The position numbers and the translations under genes were made by a program. 40,996 nucleotides of DNA from Patescibacteria group bacterium (GTDB lineage: Bacteria; Patescibacteriota; Patescibacteriia; Patescibacteriales; UBA12465), in contig JAQICS010000057.1 in NCBI GenBank assembly GCA_027858435.1, forward strand, positions 1 through 40,996, given 5' to 3'. The notes under the pieces were generated by a model, which saw only the letters and a program-made list of their open reading frames with translations, was not told the origin of the DNA and made no database searches. Below, one piece after another: positions 8,269 to 16,079 of the stretch. Numbering within the stretch: the first letter of the stretch is position 1; the number at the start of each line of letters is the position of its first letter.

Positions 8269-8643
8269 ATGTTAGACAAAAAATCAAAAGAAAAAATCAT
8301 TAAAAAATATCGTGTTCACGAAACAGATACTGGTTCTTCTCAAGTTCAAATTGCTATTTTAACTGAAGAAATTAAACAGTTAACTGAACACTTAAAAGAT
8401 CATAAACATGACTTCTCTTCTCGTCGCGGTCTTCTAAAAAAGGTTAGCGAAAGAAGAAAACTTCTAAAATACCTAAGAAAGGAAAATGCAGATGAATTCA
8501 AAGATTTAGCAACAAAGCTAAAACTAAAAGTTGCTAAAAGATTAGAGGTTGAAGAACAAGAAGAATTAAAGAAGGATAAAAAAATTACTACCCCAGAAGC
8601 TGCAGAAGAAGTTGAAGAGGAGGTCGAAAAGACTGAAGAATAA
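8269..8643 (+). CDS. rpsO: 30S ribosomal protein S15 with an acidic C-terminal extension
   Basis: 124 residues against about 89 for ordinary S15. Residues 1-88 are standard: HETDTGSSQVQIAILTEEI, HLKDHKHDFSSRRGLL, RRKLLKYL. S15 is a primary 16S rRNA binder. Residues after about 90 form a Glu/Lys-rich tail (EEQEELKKDKK, then EEVEEEVEKTEE) that is not part of the normal fold. A short AAAGC/GCTTT hairpin lies in the 83-nt leader (about 8235-8250); in other bacteria S15 binds its own leader, but no homology to those sites is claimed. Next come the NYN gene and pnp, a variant of the widespread rpsO-pnp pair. Confidence 0.95.
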   Translation: MLDKKSKEKIIKKYRVHETDTGSSQVQIAILTEEIKQLTEHLKDHKHDFSSRRGLLKKVSERRKLLKYLRKENADEFKDLATKLKLKVAKRLEVEEQEELKKDKKITTPEAAEEVEEEVEKTEE

Positions 8644-8653
8644 AAAAATTAAT

Positions 8654-9196
8654 ATGTTAAAACATAAGGAACAGAGAATTGGTATACTTGTAGACGTGGC
8701 TAATGTTTATCATTCAGCCAAGAATCTTTACGGAAAAAAAGCTAGTTTCAATGAAATACTTAAAGAAGCAGTGGCTGATCGAAAACTTATTCGAGCCACT
8801 GCTTATGCTATACGGACAGAAAACAACGAAGAGGCACCTTTTATTGAAGCTTTAGAGCAGCAAGGCTTTGAGGTTAAACTTAAAGATTTGCAAATTTTTG
8901 CTGGTGGTTCTAAAAAAGGTGATTGGGATGTCGGTATTACCATTGATGCTTTAAAATTAGCCAATAAACTTGACGTTATCGTGATCGTTTCTGGTGATGG
9001 TGATTATCTACCTTTAGTTTCTTACTTACAAAACAACAAAGGTTGTTTAGTGGAAATAATGGCCTTTAAAAAAACCTGTTCTTCTAAGTTAATAGAAGAA
9101 GCAGATGATTTTACTGATCTTAGCGCGGAAAAAAGATTTTTAATAAATGATAATTATTCTAAAAATAAAAAAAAGTATAAGCAAAAGAAAAATTAA
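8654..9196 (+). CDS. NYN-domain (LabA/DUF88-like) putative RNase
   Basis: 180 residues from ATG 8654. The open frame extends into rpsO, but residues before this Met are not family-like. The PIN-like NYN fold is visible: a first acidic strand ILVDVANVYHS (Asp14), a central KKGDWDVGITIDAL with two or three Asp, and VIVSGDGDYLPLV (Asp115, Asp117), followed by a Lys-rich tail. These aspartates are the metal-binding set of NYN nucleases, so metal-dependent RNA cleavage is the family-based expectation; the substrate is unknown. It starts 10 nt after rpsO and precedes pnp, which suggests work in RNA turnover beside PNPase. Confidence 0.85.
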   Translation: MLKHKEQRIGILVDVANVYHSAKNLYGKKASFNEILKEAVADRKLIRATAYAIRTENNEEAPFIEALEQQGFEVKLKDLQIFAGGSKKGDWDVGITIDALKLANKLDVIVIVSGDGDYLPLVSYLQNNKGCLVEIMAFKKTCSSKLIEEADDFTDLSAEKRFLINDNYSKNKKKYKQKKN

Positions 9197-9225
9197 ATAA
9201 CATTTAAAAATTAATAATAATTAAT

Positions 9226-9279
9226 TTGACCGTTAAATAGATAGCGCTGTATCAGTTATACAGTTCTGTAATTTAACGG
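9226..9279 (+). promoter_or_regulatory. Structured pnp leader hairpin (possible autoregulatory site)
   Basis: Outer arms CCGTTAAAT (9230-9238) and ATTTAACGG (9271-9279) pair perfectly. Inside them CTGTAT (9247-9252) pairs with ATACAG (9258-9263). The structure ends 17 nt before the pnp start. E. coli PNPase represses its own message through a 5' leader stem; the same role here is an inference. TTGACC at 9226-9231 could instead be a -35 box. Confidence 0.55.
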
Positions 9280-9296
9280 CCAAACAAGTAAATTTT

Positions 9297-11534
9297 ATGG
9301 AAAAAGTATTTTCAAAAGAGTGGTTAGGCCGCACTCTATCTATTAAAACAGGCAAAATAGCCAAACAAGCTGATGCAGCTATTTGGGTTCAATACGGTGA
9401 AACAGTAGTTCAAGCAACTGTTGTTCAATCTAAGACAGAGCGTGGTGTTGATTTCTTCCCTCTTATGGTTGATTTAGAAGAAAAACTATACGCAGCTGGT
9501 ATTATTAAAGGTTCTCGCTGGATTAAAAGAGAGGGTCGCCCAACCGACCAAGCAGTATTAACTGGTAGAATGATTGATAGATCAATTAGACCTCTTTTTG
9601 ACGAAAGTGATCGACGTGATGTTCAAGTTATTATTACCGTTTTATCTGTTGATCAAGAAAATGATCATGACATCATATCTCTTGTAGCAGCTTCTGCTGC
9701 CCTATCTATTTCCGGAGTTGATTGGAAAGGTCCAATTGGTGGAATTAGAGTTGGCTTAATTGATGATAAATTTATTCTAAACCCAACTTATAAAGAACAA
9801 GCTGAAAGCTCACTTGATTTAATTGTGGCTGGAAATGAAGAAAAATCAATTATGATTGAAGCTGCGGCTGATGAATTACCAGAAGAAAAAATGGCAGAAG
9901 CAATTGCTCTTGGTCAAAAAGAGATGCAAGGCGCTATTTCTTTAATTAAGGAATTAAAAGAAGGTGTTGAAATAAAAGAAAACACTGTTAAAGTTGAAGA
10001 AAAAACTGAAGAAGAAATTGCTATTGAAAAAGAACAAGAAGAAAATCTTAAATTAGGCGAAGAATGGTTAAATGAAAATATTTCAAATATTTTATTCAAT
10101 CAAAAATATTACAGCAAAGGAGAAAGAAAAGCAGCCGTGTCTGCTATTAAAGATGGTTTAAAAGAATATTTAAAAGAAAAAGGAATTGAAAAAGATAAAG
10201 CAGCTACTGTAGTGAAAAAATTAGTAGAAAAAAAAGTTGATGAAGAAATTACTAGAGCTATTACTGAAGAGAAAAAGAGAGTTGATGGTAGAGCACTTGA
10301 TGAAATTAGAGATTTATCAGCTGAGGTTAGCTTACTTCCTAGAACTCATGGTTCATCATTGTTTTCACGAGGAGAAACTCAAGTAATGTCAATTATTACT
10401 TTAGCTGGTCCTGGAATGGAACAATCACTTGAAGGATTGGAAGGTCAAAGCACTAAAAGATACATGCATCATTACAACTTTCCCCCATATTCAGTTGGAG
10501 AAACTTCTCCTTTAAGAGGAACCGGTAGAAGAGAGGTTGGACATGGTGCTCTAGCTGAAAGAGCTCTACAACCTATGATTCCAAGTAAGGAAGAATTCCC
10601 ATATACAATTAGAGTTGTTAGTGAAACACTTGAATCAAATGGTTCATCATCAATGGCCTCTACTTGTGCTTCAACACTAGCCTTAATGGATGCTGGTATA
10701 CCAATTAAAAAACCAGTAGCTGGAATAGCAATGGGTCTTGCTTCTACTAAAAATTTAGAAAAATGGGTAGTCTTAACAGATATCCAAGACTTAGAAGATG
10801 GAGATGGAGGAATGGACTTTAAAATCACTGGAACAGACAAAGGTTTAACTGCTATTCAACTTGATACTAAAACAATGGGTATCACTAATGAAATAGTTAA
10901 CCAAACTTTAACTCAAGGAAGAAAAGCTTTAAATGAAATACTTGATGTAATAACTACTGCAATTCCTGAACCAAGAAAAGAAATGTCACCTCATGCTCCA
11001 AGACTTGTTAGCTTTAAAGTTGATCCAGAAAAAATCGGAGCTATTATTGGTCCTGGCGGAAAAATAATTAATAAGATTATTGAAGAAACTGATGTATCTA
11101 TCGATATCGAAGATGATGGACAAGTTATTATCTGTGGTAGTAATGCTGAAATGGTTAAAAACGCAGTTGGTCAAGTTAAAGAAATTGTTAAAGAATTTGA
11201 AGCTGGGGAAATTATCGAAGGTAAGGTTGTTAGAATACTTGACTTTGGAGTTTTCGTAGCCCTAAATGCTAATCAAGACGGAATGGTTCATGTTAGTGAA
11301 TTAGCTCCATACCGTATTGAAAAACCTAGCGATTTCTTAACTGTTGGTGATGTAGTTACTGTTAAGATTAAAGAAATTGATAGCCAAGGAAGAATCAACT
11401 TAACTATGAAAGGACTTGAAGAAAATGCGCAGTTATGGAAAGATGAAAAAGGTAAATCTACTAGCAACAGCTTTGGAAACAAAAACAATTACAACAATAA
11501 TTCAAGAAAACCTAATTTTAATAACAAAAAATAA
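9297..11534 (+). CDS. pnp: Polyribonucleotide nucleotidyltransferase (PNPase)
   Basis: 745 residues, usual length. PNPase degrades RNA 3' to 5' by phosphorolysis as a trimer. Order seen: first RNase PH domain (from EWLGRTLSIKTGKIAKQADA), helical linker with a Glu/Lys-rich part (about 225-320), second RNase PH domain (RVDGRALDEIRDLSAEV, then PPYSVGE, GRREVGHGALAERAL), KH domain with GPGG at about 583-586, and S1 domain from about 637 (VVRILDFGVFVAL, DGMVHVSEL). An Asn-rich tail ends the protein. It stands downstream of rpsO and the NYN gene with its own structured leader. No Shine-Dalgarno site precedes the ATG. Confidence 0.97.
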   Translation: MEKVFSKEWLGRTLSIKTGKIAKQADAAIWVQYGETVVQATVVQSKTERGVDFFPLMVDLEEKLYAAGIIKGSRWIKREGRPTDQAVLTGRMIDRSIRPLFDESDRRDVQVIITVLSVDQENDHDIISLVAASAALSISGVDWKGPIGGIRVGLIDDKFILNPTYKEQAESSLDLIVAGNEEKSIMIEAAADELPEEKMAEAIALGQKEMQGAISLIKELKEGVEIKENTVKVEEKTEEEIAIEKEQEENLKLGEEWLNENISNILFNQKYYSKGERKAAVSAIKDGLKEYLKEKGIEKDKAATVVKKLVEKKVDEEITRAITEEKKRVDGRALDEIRDLSAEVSLLPRTHGSSLFSRGETQVMSIITLAGPGMEQSLEGLEGQSTKRYMHHYNFPPYSVGETSPLRGTGRREVGHGALAERALQPMIPSKEEFPYTIRVVSETLESNGSSSMASTCASTLALMDAGIPIKKPVAGIAMGLASTKNLEKWVVLTDIQDLEDGDGGMDFKITGTDKGLTAIQLDTKTMGITNEIVNQTLTQGRKALNEILDVITTAIPEPRKEMSPHAPRLVSFKVDPEKIGAIIGPGGKIINKIIEETDVSIDIEDDGQVIICGSNAEMVKNAVGQVKEIVKEFEAGEIIEGKVVRILDFGVFVALNANQDGMVHVSELAPYRIEKPSDFLTVGDVVTVKIKEIDSQGRINLTMKGLEENAQLWKDEKGKSTSNSFGNKNNYNNNSRKPNFNNKK

Positions 11535-11540
11535 TTAATA

Positions 11541-11569
11541 TTGACTTTTTAATAATAATTAGTTACTAT
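11541..11569 (+). promoter_or_regulatory. rpsP promoter
   Basis: TTGACT at 11541-11546, a 17-nt spacer and TACTAT at 11564-11569. The predicted start is near 11576, about 26 nt before the rpsP ATG. Confidence 0.6.
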
Positions 11570-11601
11570 TATCCAATAAAATTAACTGAATAAGAAAAAT
11601 T

Positions 11602-12051
11602 ATGTTAGCAATCAAATTATCCCAAAGAGGAAAAAAGAATAAAAGGATGTTCCGCCTAGTAATTTCTGAAAAAAGCCGTGACCCATTTGGCAGAGTTTTA
11701 GAATCACTTGGTTCATATAATCCCCATTCTAAAGAATTAATCGCTAAAAGCGATAGAATTAACTACTGGATTTCTAAAGGTGCACAAATGACTCCTAGTG
11801 TTAATAATCTTTTAATCGCCAACAAATTAATTGAAGGTGACAAGAGAGCTGCTTCAAAACCAGGAAAAAAGAGTGAAAAGCGTCAAGCTCAAATTCAAGC
11901 TAAAGAAGAAAAAAGAAAAGCTGAAGCTGAAAAGAAAGAAGAAGCAAAAAAAGAAGAGGTCAAAGAAGAACCTAAAGAAGAGGTCAAAGAAGAGCCTAAA
12001 GAAGAAAAGAAAGAAACAGAAGTAGGAGAAGAAAAGAAAGAAGATAAATAA
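11602..12051 (+). CDS. rpsP: 30S ribosomal protein S16 with a long K/E repeat tail
   Basis: 149 residues where S16 is normally 80-90. Residues 1-80 are typical S16: MLAIKLSQRGKKNKRMFRLV, ESLGSYNPHSKE, WISKGAQMTPSVNNLL. From about residue 92 a tail of Lys, Glu, Ala and Pro runs to the end, including two copies of a VKEEPKEE unit. At the DNA level this is a direct repeat around 11957-12000, so the length may drift by slippage. The rpsP-khpA-trmD order, with extra genes in between, matches the common bacterial cluster. Confidence 0.95.
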   Translation: MLAIKLSQRGKKNKRMFRLVISEKSRDPFGRVLESLGSYNPHSKELIAKSDRINYWISKGAQMTPSVNNLLIANKLIEGDKRAASKPGKKSEKRQAQIQAKEEKRKAEAEKKEEAKKEEVKEEPKEEVKEEPKEEKKETEVGEEKKEDK

Positions 12052-12052
12052 A

Positions 12053-12082
12053 TTGACAACAAAACACTAAATTTGTTATGAT
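12053..12082 (+). promoter_or_regulatory. Strong promoter upstream of khpA
   Basis: Consensus TTGACA at 12053-12058, an 18-nt spacer and TATGAT at 12077-12082, preceded by TGT (extended -10). A second extended -10, TGT-TATAAT with the hexamer at 12153-12158, lies closer to the gene but has no clear -35. Between them is a GCCTT/AAGGC hairpin at 12094-12107. Confidence 0.75.
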
Positions 12083-12185
12083 AGTAACATAAAGCCTTGA
12101 TAAAGGCCGTTATTTAATAAATATCTTCATATTTTAAATTTATGACAATTGTTATAATTTAAGAACTTGAAGACGAAAGAAAACT

Positions 12186-12521
12186 ATGGAAGAACAAGAC
12201 AAGGAGTTTTTAGAAATGGTGGTAAAAAGCATCGTTAACCACCCAGACGATGTAGTAGTTGATCGTACGATCGATGAAAGAGGAGTCTTATTAACTCTTA
12301 AGACTAATCCTGCTGACATGGGCTATGTTATTGGACGTAAGGGCCAAACAGCTCAATCAATCAGAACTCTATTAAAAATCATCGGTGCTAAGAATAATTC
12401 TCGAGTTAACCTCAAGATTTATGATCCAGAAGGAGATAATCGTCAAGAATCTCGTTCAGAAGAAAAACCTTCTAACGATGAAAAAGTTGACACTTCTGCT
12501 TTAGATGATTTAAATATCTAA
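12186..12521 (+). CDS. khpA: KhpA-like KH-domain RNA-binding protein
   Basis: 111 residues; the family is usually about 75-80. A single KH domain covers about residues 5-80 with the RNA-binding loop GRKGQTAQSIRTL. The DPADMGYVIG-like strand before it (NPADMGYVIGRKG) is typical of KhpA. The last 30 residues are an acidic, polar extension. KhpA works with KhpB as a small RNA-binding protein linked to cell division and ribosome function in Gram-positives. Its place after rpsP and before trmD supports the identification. Two promoter-like sequences precede it and a terminator follows, so it can be a separate unit. Confidence 0.88.
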   Translation: MEEQDKEFLEMVVKSIVNHPDDVVVDRTIDERGVLLTLKTNPADMGYVIGRKGQTAQSIRTLLKIIGAKNNSRVNLKIYDPEGDNRQESRSEEKPSNDEKVDTSALDDLNI

Positions 12522-12538
12522 ATAGAAATATTTGAAAA

Positions 12539-12570
12539 AAGATCCTGTATTTATATAGGGTCTTTTTTTT
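12539..12570 (+). terminator. Rho-independent terminator after khpA
   Basis: AAGATCCT (12539-12546) pairs with AGGGTCTT (12557-12564), including one G-U pair, followed by eight T. Confidence 0.85.
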
Positions 12571-12618
12571 ATTATCAAAACTGGACTTTTTTTTCGTTTT
12601 CTTTTAAACTTAATTGTT

Positions 12619-13623
12619 ATGAAAAATTATGAAGAAAAACTTAAAAAAGCCTGGCAGATAATTGTAAATAGTAAAAATGTATTACTTATTGGCCACCTAT
12701 CCCCTGACTCTGATGCTCTTTCATCGGTAAGTGTTTTTATTGATGTTCTATCATCTCTTCAAATAGACTACTACGCCTTTACTCTTCTTAAAAAAGAAAA
12801 TGAATACGAATATATTCCTCATAGTGAAAAAATACAAAACACTCCGCCCAAGACTTTAAAAAATTTTGATGCAATTATTGTCTTTGATTGTGGTTCAATT
12901 GAGAGAACCGCTCTTGAAAAAGAGATTCTTGAAACAAAGATAAATAAGTCTGCATACATAATAGATATTGACCACCACCAGAAAGCTTCAAATTACGCTG
13001 ACATTGAAATTAGACGACAAGATAAGGCTTCAACCAGTATGATTGTTTATGATGTTTTAAAAGCTAACAATTGGCCTATTACTAAAAACATTAGCGAAGC
13101 AGTTCTAAGTGGAATAATTGGTGATACTGGTTGCTTTACCCATTCAAATTCTTCAGCTGAAGCAATTAAAGTAGCAGCTGAAACATTAAGCTATGGCGCC
13201 GCTTTTCATAAAATAATTAAAGAAAGTACCAATAAAAGCAATCTTTTATCTCTAAAGATTTGGGGGAAAATGATTGATAATATTCATTTTAATAGAAAAA
13301 CTGGTTTAATAAGCTCGGGTATTACAGAGAAAGAATTAAATGACTTAGAAGATAATGAAGAAGATGATAAAGCCGTAGAGGACCTATTTGGAATAATAGT
13401 TTCATTTATCTGTTCAATTAAGGATGTAAAAGTGGCTCTTCTTTTGCGCGAAGAAAAGGGTATTATCAAAGGTAGCTTAAGAACAAATCAAGACTATATT
13501 GATGTTTCAAAAATTGCTTCTCAGTTTGGTGGAGGTGGACACAAAAAAGCAGCTGGATTTTCTCGCAAAGGGTATTTAGAGAGAACAGAAACTGGCTGGA
13601 AGATAAGAAATATACAAAAATAG
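12619..13623 (+). CDS. nrnA: DHH/DHHA1 phosphoesterase, NrnA-like oligoribonuclease
   Basis: 334 residues. The DHH domain shows GHLSPDSDALSS (residues about 24-35), an FDCGS motif, the signature DIDHHQ (about 116-121) and a GIIGDTG motif. The C-terminal DHHA1 domain ends with the substrate loop FGGGGHKKAAGF. Relatives degrade nano-RNAs of 2-5 nt to mononucleotides, and some also dephosphorylate pAp or hydrolyse cyclic dinucleotide products; which one applies cannot be told from the sequence. It usually neighbours rbfA/infB in Firmicutes, but here it sits in the rpsP-trmD cluster. A weak TGGACT/TAAACT pair (12582-12610) would give an almost leaderless message. Confidence 0.9.
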   Translation: MKNYEEKLKKAWQIIVNSKNVLLIGHLSPDSDALSSVSVFIDVLSSLQIDYYAFTLLKKENEYEYIPHSEKIQNTPPKTLKNFDAIIVFDCGSIERTALEKEILETKINKSAYIIDIDHHQKASNYADIEIRRQDKASTSMIVYDVLKANNWPITKNISEAVLSGIIGDTGCFTHSNSSAEAIKVAAETLSYGAAFHKIIKESTNKSNLLSLKIWGKMIDNIHFNRKTGLISSGITEKELNDLEDNEEDDKAVEDLFGIIVSFICSIKDVKVALLLREEKGIIKGSLRTNQDYIDVSKIASQFGGGGHKKAAGFSRKGYLERTETGWKIRNIQK

Positions 13624-13660
13624 TAATATTTGCTATATTTAAAGCATAAAGATATTCTTT

Positions 13661-14032
13661 ATGGTTACAAAAAAAGAAATAAAAAAGTTAAAGTTATCAG
13701 CTAGAATTAGTGGAACTATACTTCTTTTAATAATCCTACCTCTTTATCTTGGTGGCTACCCTCTTCCTAGTTTTAGTTTGTCTTTTTTTGAAAATCTTTG
13801 GCTAATTATTATACCTATTTTTCTAGCCGGATTTATAATTGGCTGGAAATGGGAAAAACTAGCAGGATACACTATTACTATTCCTATTATCCTAGGTTTT
13901 GTTATTTCCATTATAGTTAATAAAAGTCCCGCCATATTAATGGCCCTACCCTTAATTCCCGGAATACTTTATTTAACTTATTATTACCAAAATAATAAGT
14001 TAAATACTAAAACAAATAAAAAATTCAATTGA
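13661..14032 (+). CDS. Small multi-pass membrane protein, function unknown
   Basis: 123 residues with a Lys-rich N-terminus and three or four hydrophobic helices (about 18-33, 43-60, 69-85, 90-107). GFIIGWKWEKLAGY lies in the middle. No family recognised and no catalytic motif seen. It lies 37 nt after nrnA and 19 nt before trmD on the same strand, so it is probably in the same transcript. Confidence 0.75.
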   Translation: MVTKKEIKKLKLSARISGTILLLIILPLYLGGYPLPSFSLSFFENLWLIIIPIFLAGFIIGWKWEKLAGYTITIPIILGFVISIIVNKSPAILMALPLIPGILYLTYYYQNNKLNTKTNKKFN

Positions 14033-14051
14033 ATAGATCTTAAATACAATT

Positions 14052-14717
14052 ATGAAATTTAATGTAATTACAATTTTTCCAGAAATTATAAACTCCTATT
14101 TCCAAGAAGGAATTTTAAAAAAAGCGGTTGATAATAAATATATAAAAATAAATACTATTAATCCCCGGGATTTTACCACTGATAAACATCAAACTGTTGA
14201 TGATACTCCCTACGGTGGTGGAGCAGGGATGCTTCTTAAAATAGACCCTCTTTATAAAGCTTTAAAATCCATTAAAGCTAAGAAGGGTTTAAAAACAAAA
14301 AAAATCGTTCTTCTTTCAGCTAGTGGAAAAAAATGGAATCAAAAAAAAGTTAAAGAATATTCAAAGTTAAAAGAGTTAACGTTAATCTCTGGGCGCTACG
14401 AAGGCGTAGATGAGCGAATTAAGGAATTTATAGACGAAGAGATATCAATTGGTGATTATGTTCTCACAGGCGGCGAGCTAGCCGCTCTAACTATTATTGA
14501 TTCGACAACTAGGCTTATCCCTTCTGTTCTAGGAAACAACGAAAGTATAATTGAAGAATCTCATAGTCAAGAAGGAATAGGTGAGTACCCACAATACACC
14601 AGACCGGAAACTTTTAAAATAGGAAATAAAAGATTAACAGTTCCAAAAATTCTCTTATCAGGTGATCATAAAAAAATTAAAGAATGGAGAGAGAATAAAT
14701 CTAAGAAGCTTTCTTAA
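14052..14717 (+). CDS. trmD: tRNA (guanine37-N1)-methyltransferase
   Basis: 221 residues; a short version of a family usually of 230-250. TrmD methylates G37 of tRNAs reading CNN codons and prevents frameshifting. Motifs: MKFNVITIFPEII at the start, RDFTTDKHQTVDDTPYGGGAGM, GRYEGVDERI, and the SAM-binding trefoil knot IGDYVLTGGELAA with PSVLGN. The late EYPQYTRPE motif is also present. It ends the rpsP-khpA-trmD block. A bidirectional terminator follows within 30 nt. Confidence 0.96.
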   Translation: MKFNVITIFPEIINSYFQEGILKKAVDNKYIKINTINPRDFTTDKHQTVDDTPYGGGAGMLLKIDPLYKALKSIKAKKGLKTKKIVLLSASGKKWNQKKVKEYSKLKELTLISGRYEGVDERIKEFIDEEISIGDYVLTGGELAALTIIDSTTRLIPSVLGNNESIIEESHSQEGIGEYPQYTRPETFKIGNKRLTVPKILLSGDHKKIKEWRENKSKKLS

Positions 14718-14744
14718 TAAACTTATATATTTCTAGATAAGAAA

Positions 14745-14769
14745 AAAGAACCTTATATTAAGGTTCTTT
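14745..14769. terminator. Bidirectional terminator between trmD and the convergent minus-strand gene
   Basis: Perfect 11-bp stem AAAGAACCTTA/TAAGGTTCTTT with a 3-nt loop, with A-rich and T-rich flanks on both sides. It serves trmD on the plus strand and the membrane genes arriving from the right. Confidence 0.85.
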
Positions 14770-14773
14770 ATTT

Positions 14774-15307
14774 TTAAAATAACAAATGAACAAACAAAGC
14801 TACAGAAATAATTGAAAGAGTTGCTGAAAATAAAACTGGTTTGTGTTCTCCAATTTTAAACCAGGCAATAAATAAAATAACAGCAACCACAACAGAGTAA
14901 AATGCAACTAATAGACCACTTATTTCCATTCTAATCAAAGCTGTTAAAACTTGTGCCCAAATAGTCCAATACATAAATAGTGTATAAAAGCCCCAAGTTT
15001 CTCTTTTAATCTCTTTTTTACTGTCTAAGTCATCTTCTTCATTTTTATCAATCTTTTTTTTCACAGTCTTGCTTATTCTTTGCATTAGACTGGATAAAAA
15101 AGAAAGAAAGAAGAGAAAAAAACTGAGCGATCCTAATGAAATATCGGCAATATAATTATTGCTAATTAAATTAAAAGAGAAAAATACATAAAATATTATT
15201 GTAAAAAACAATATATTCAATAAACTTTGCCAATATCTTTTTGTTTCAACTAAACCAATTCCAATCCATAGAATTGAAAGAACGAAAATTACGATAATTT
15301 TTTCCAT
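14774..15307 (-). CDS. Membrane protein of unknown function (second gene of a pair)
   Basis: 177 residues with six hydrophobic helices (about 3-20, 28-46, 56-75, 110-125, 133-148, 160-176). A charged cytoplasmic loop lies at about 78-105 (KKKIDKNEEDDLDSKKEIKR). No family recognised. It starts 3 nt after the stop of the gene at 15311-15856 and must be co-transcribed with it. Matching size and helix count suggest the two may form a complex, but that is only inference. Confidence 0.75.
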   Translation of the reverse strand: MEKIIVIFVLSILWIGIGLVETKRYWQSLLNILFFTIIFYVFFSFNLISNNYIADISLGSLSFFLFFLSFLSSLMQRISKTVKKKIDKNEEDDLDSKKEIKRETWGFYTLFMYWTIWAQVLTALIRMEISGLLVAFYSVVVAVILFIAWFKIGEHKPVLFSATLSIISVALFVHLLF

Positions 15308-15310
15308 TTT

Positions 15311-15856
15311 TTATAATTTTAGTGATAAAACAAATGAAATTAAAAGGAGTAAAAAACTAGTTATAAAATAAATATTTCTATAACCATTTTTATAGCCCGA
15401 CATTACTTGAAAGACAGCTGCACAAAAAAGAGCAACAATAATTGCTATAGATACAACTAATAATTCATCAAAGTTTAACAAACATAAAATCCATATTAAA
15501 AAAACTAAAAAGAAAATAAAGTATATAACCGGTAAGGTTTTTAATAAAAACCTATCGTACTTAACCTTTTTGTTTTCTTTGTTTTTTAATCCATGAAAAG
15601 TTTTTTGTGTTCCACTAAAAACAAAAAATGAAGTTAATGAAAAAATTATCATCATTTGTTTAGAAATTTCTTTAAGAAAAATAAAGAAACTATCTGGGTC
15701 ATATTCTCCTCTGTTTGTCGCAATTATAAATAAAAACGAGCTTGTAAACAGATAAATTACTACAACGATAGCTAGTTTATAGCCAAACTTTATCCTAATT
15801 AAAGCTAAAAATAGCAAAATTAAGAAAAATATTATTCCAATCAGTTCAACGCTCAT
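15311..15856 (-). CDS. Membrane protein of unknown function (first gene of a pair)
   Basis: 181 residues from the ATG at 15856, starting MSVELIGIIFFLILLFLALI. About six hydrophobic helices span the protein, with a charged break near residues 85-100 (KNKENKKVKYDR). The open frame reaches back to 15907. That upstream Met lies before the predicted transcription start of the promoter at 15899-15927, so the internal Met is the better start. No family recognised. Confidence 0.75.
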   Translation of the reverse strand: MSVELIGIIFFLILLFLALIRIKFGYKLAIVVVIYLFTSSFLFIIATNRGEYDPDSFFIFLKEISKQMMIIFSLTSFFVFSGTQKTFHGLKNKENKKVKYDRFLLKTLPVIYFIFFLVFLIWILCLLNFDELLVVSIAIIVALFCAAVFQVMSGYKNGYRNIYFITSFLLLLISFVLSLKL

Positions 15857-15898
15857 GATATTTAGTTTTAAATGTTCGAAAATATTAATTAACAGTTT

Positions 15899-15927
15899 AT
15901 AATACAAAAATTTTAGCTATATGTCAA
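15899..15927 (-). promoter_or_regulatory. Promoter of the two-gene membrane operon
   Basis: On the minus strand TTGACA (15922-15927), exactly 17 nt spacer, TATTAT (15899-15904). The predicted start is near 15892, giving a leader of about 36 nt. This decides the start of the first gene. Confidence 0.8.
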
Positions 15928-15978
15928 CAAAAAAACCGTTTTTGTTAGTTATCAGTGATAATGTCATAGTAGATGTTC

Positions 15979-16004
15979 AATAGAAATGTCATAGTGGCGG
16001 GACA
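15979..16004 (+). repeat. Left 26-bp direct repeat flanking the G+C-rich cassette
   Basis: Identical over 26 bp to 17263-17288, in the same orientation, 1284 bp apart. The core reads ATGTCATAGTGGCGGGACA. TGTC and GACA form short inverted ends inside the repeat. Confidence 0.9.
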
Positions 16005-16005
16005 T

Positions 16006-16028
16006 TATGTTCCATAGCTTGAACATTA
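16006..16028 (+). repeat. 23-bp palindromic repeat, copy 1
   Basis: Identical over 23 bp to 36915-36937. It contains ATGTTC and GAACAT as inverted arms. In both places it lies just beyond the U-tract of a minus-strand terminator. Confidence 0.85.
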
Positions 16029-16036
16029 GCATATAT

Positions 16037-16079
16037 AAAAAAGAAAAAGGGTTATCCACGTTGATATTGTGAATAACCC
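16037..16079 (-). terminator. Terminator of the G+C-rich cassette gene
   Basis: On the minus strand an 11-bp stem with one mismatch (arms 16069-16079 and 16049-16059, GGGTTAT cores) is followed by a T-rich tract read from 16048 to 16037. It sits about 85 nt past the stop codon of the cassette gene. Confidence 0.75.

Noticed and set aside
11831-12025. 64-codon Lys-rich frame
   Set aside because: An out-of-frame reading of the purine-rich S16 tail.
13630-13658. TTGCTA with 17-nt spacer and TATTCT before the gene at 13661
   Set aside because: Transcription would start inside the coding region just after the ATG, and no later Met gives a sensible protein.
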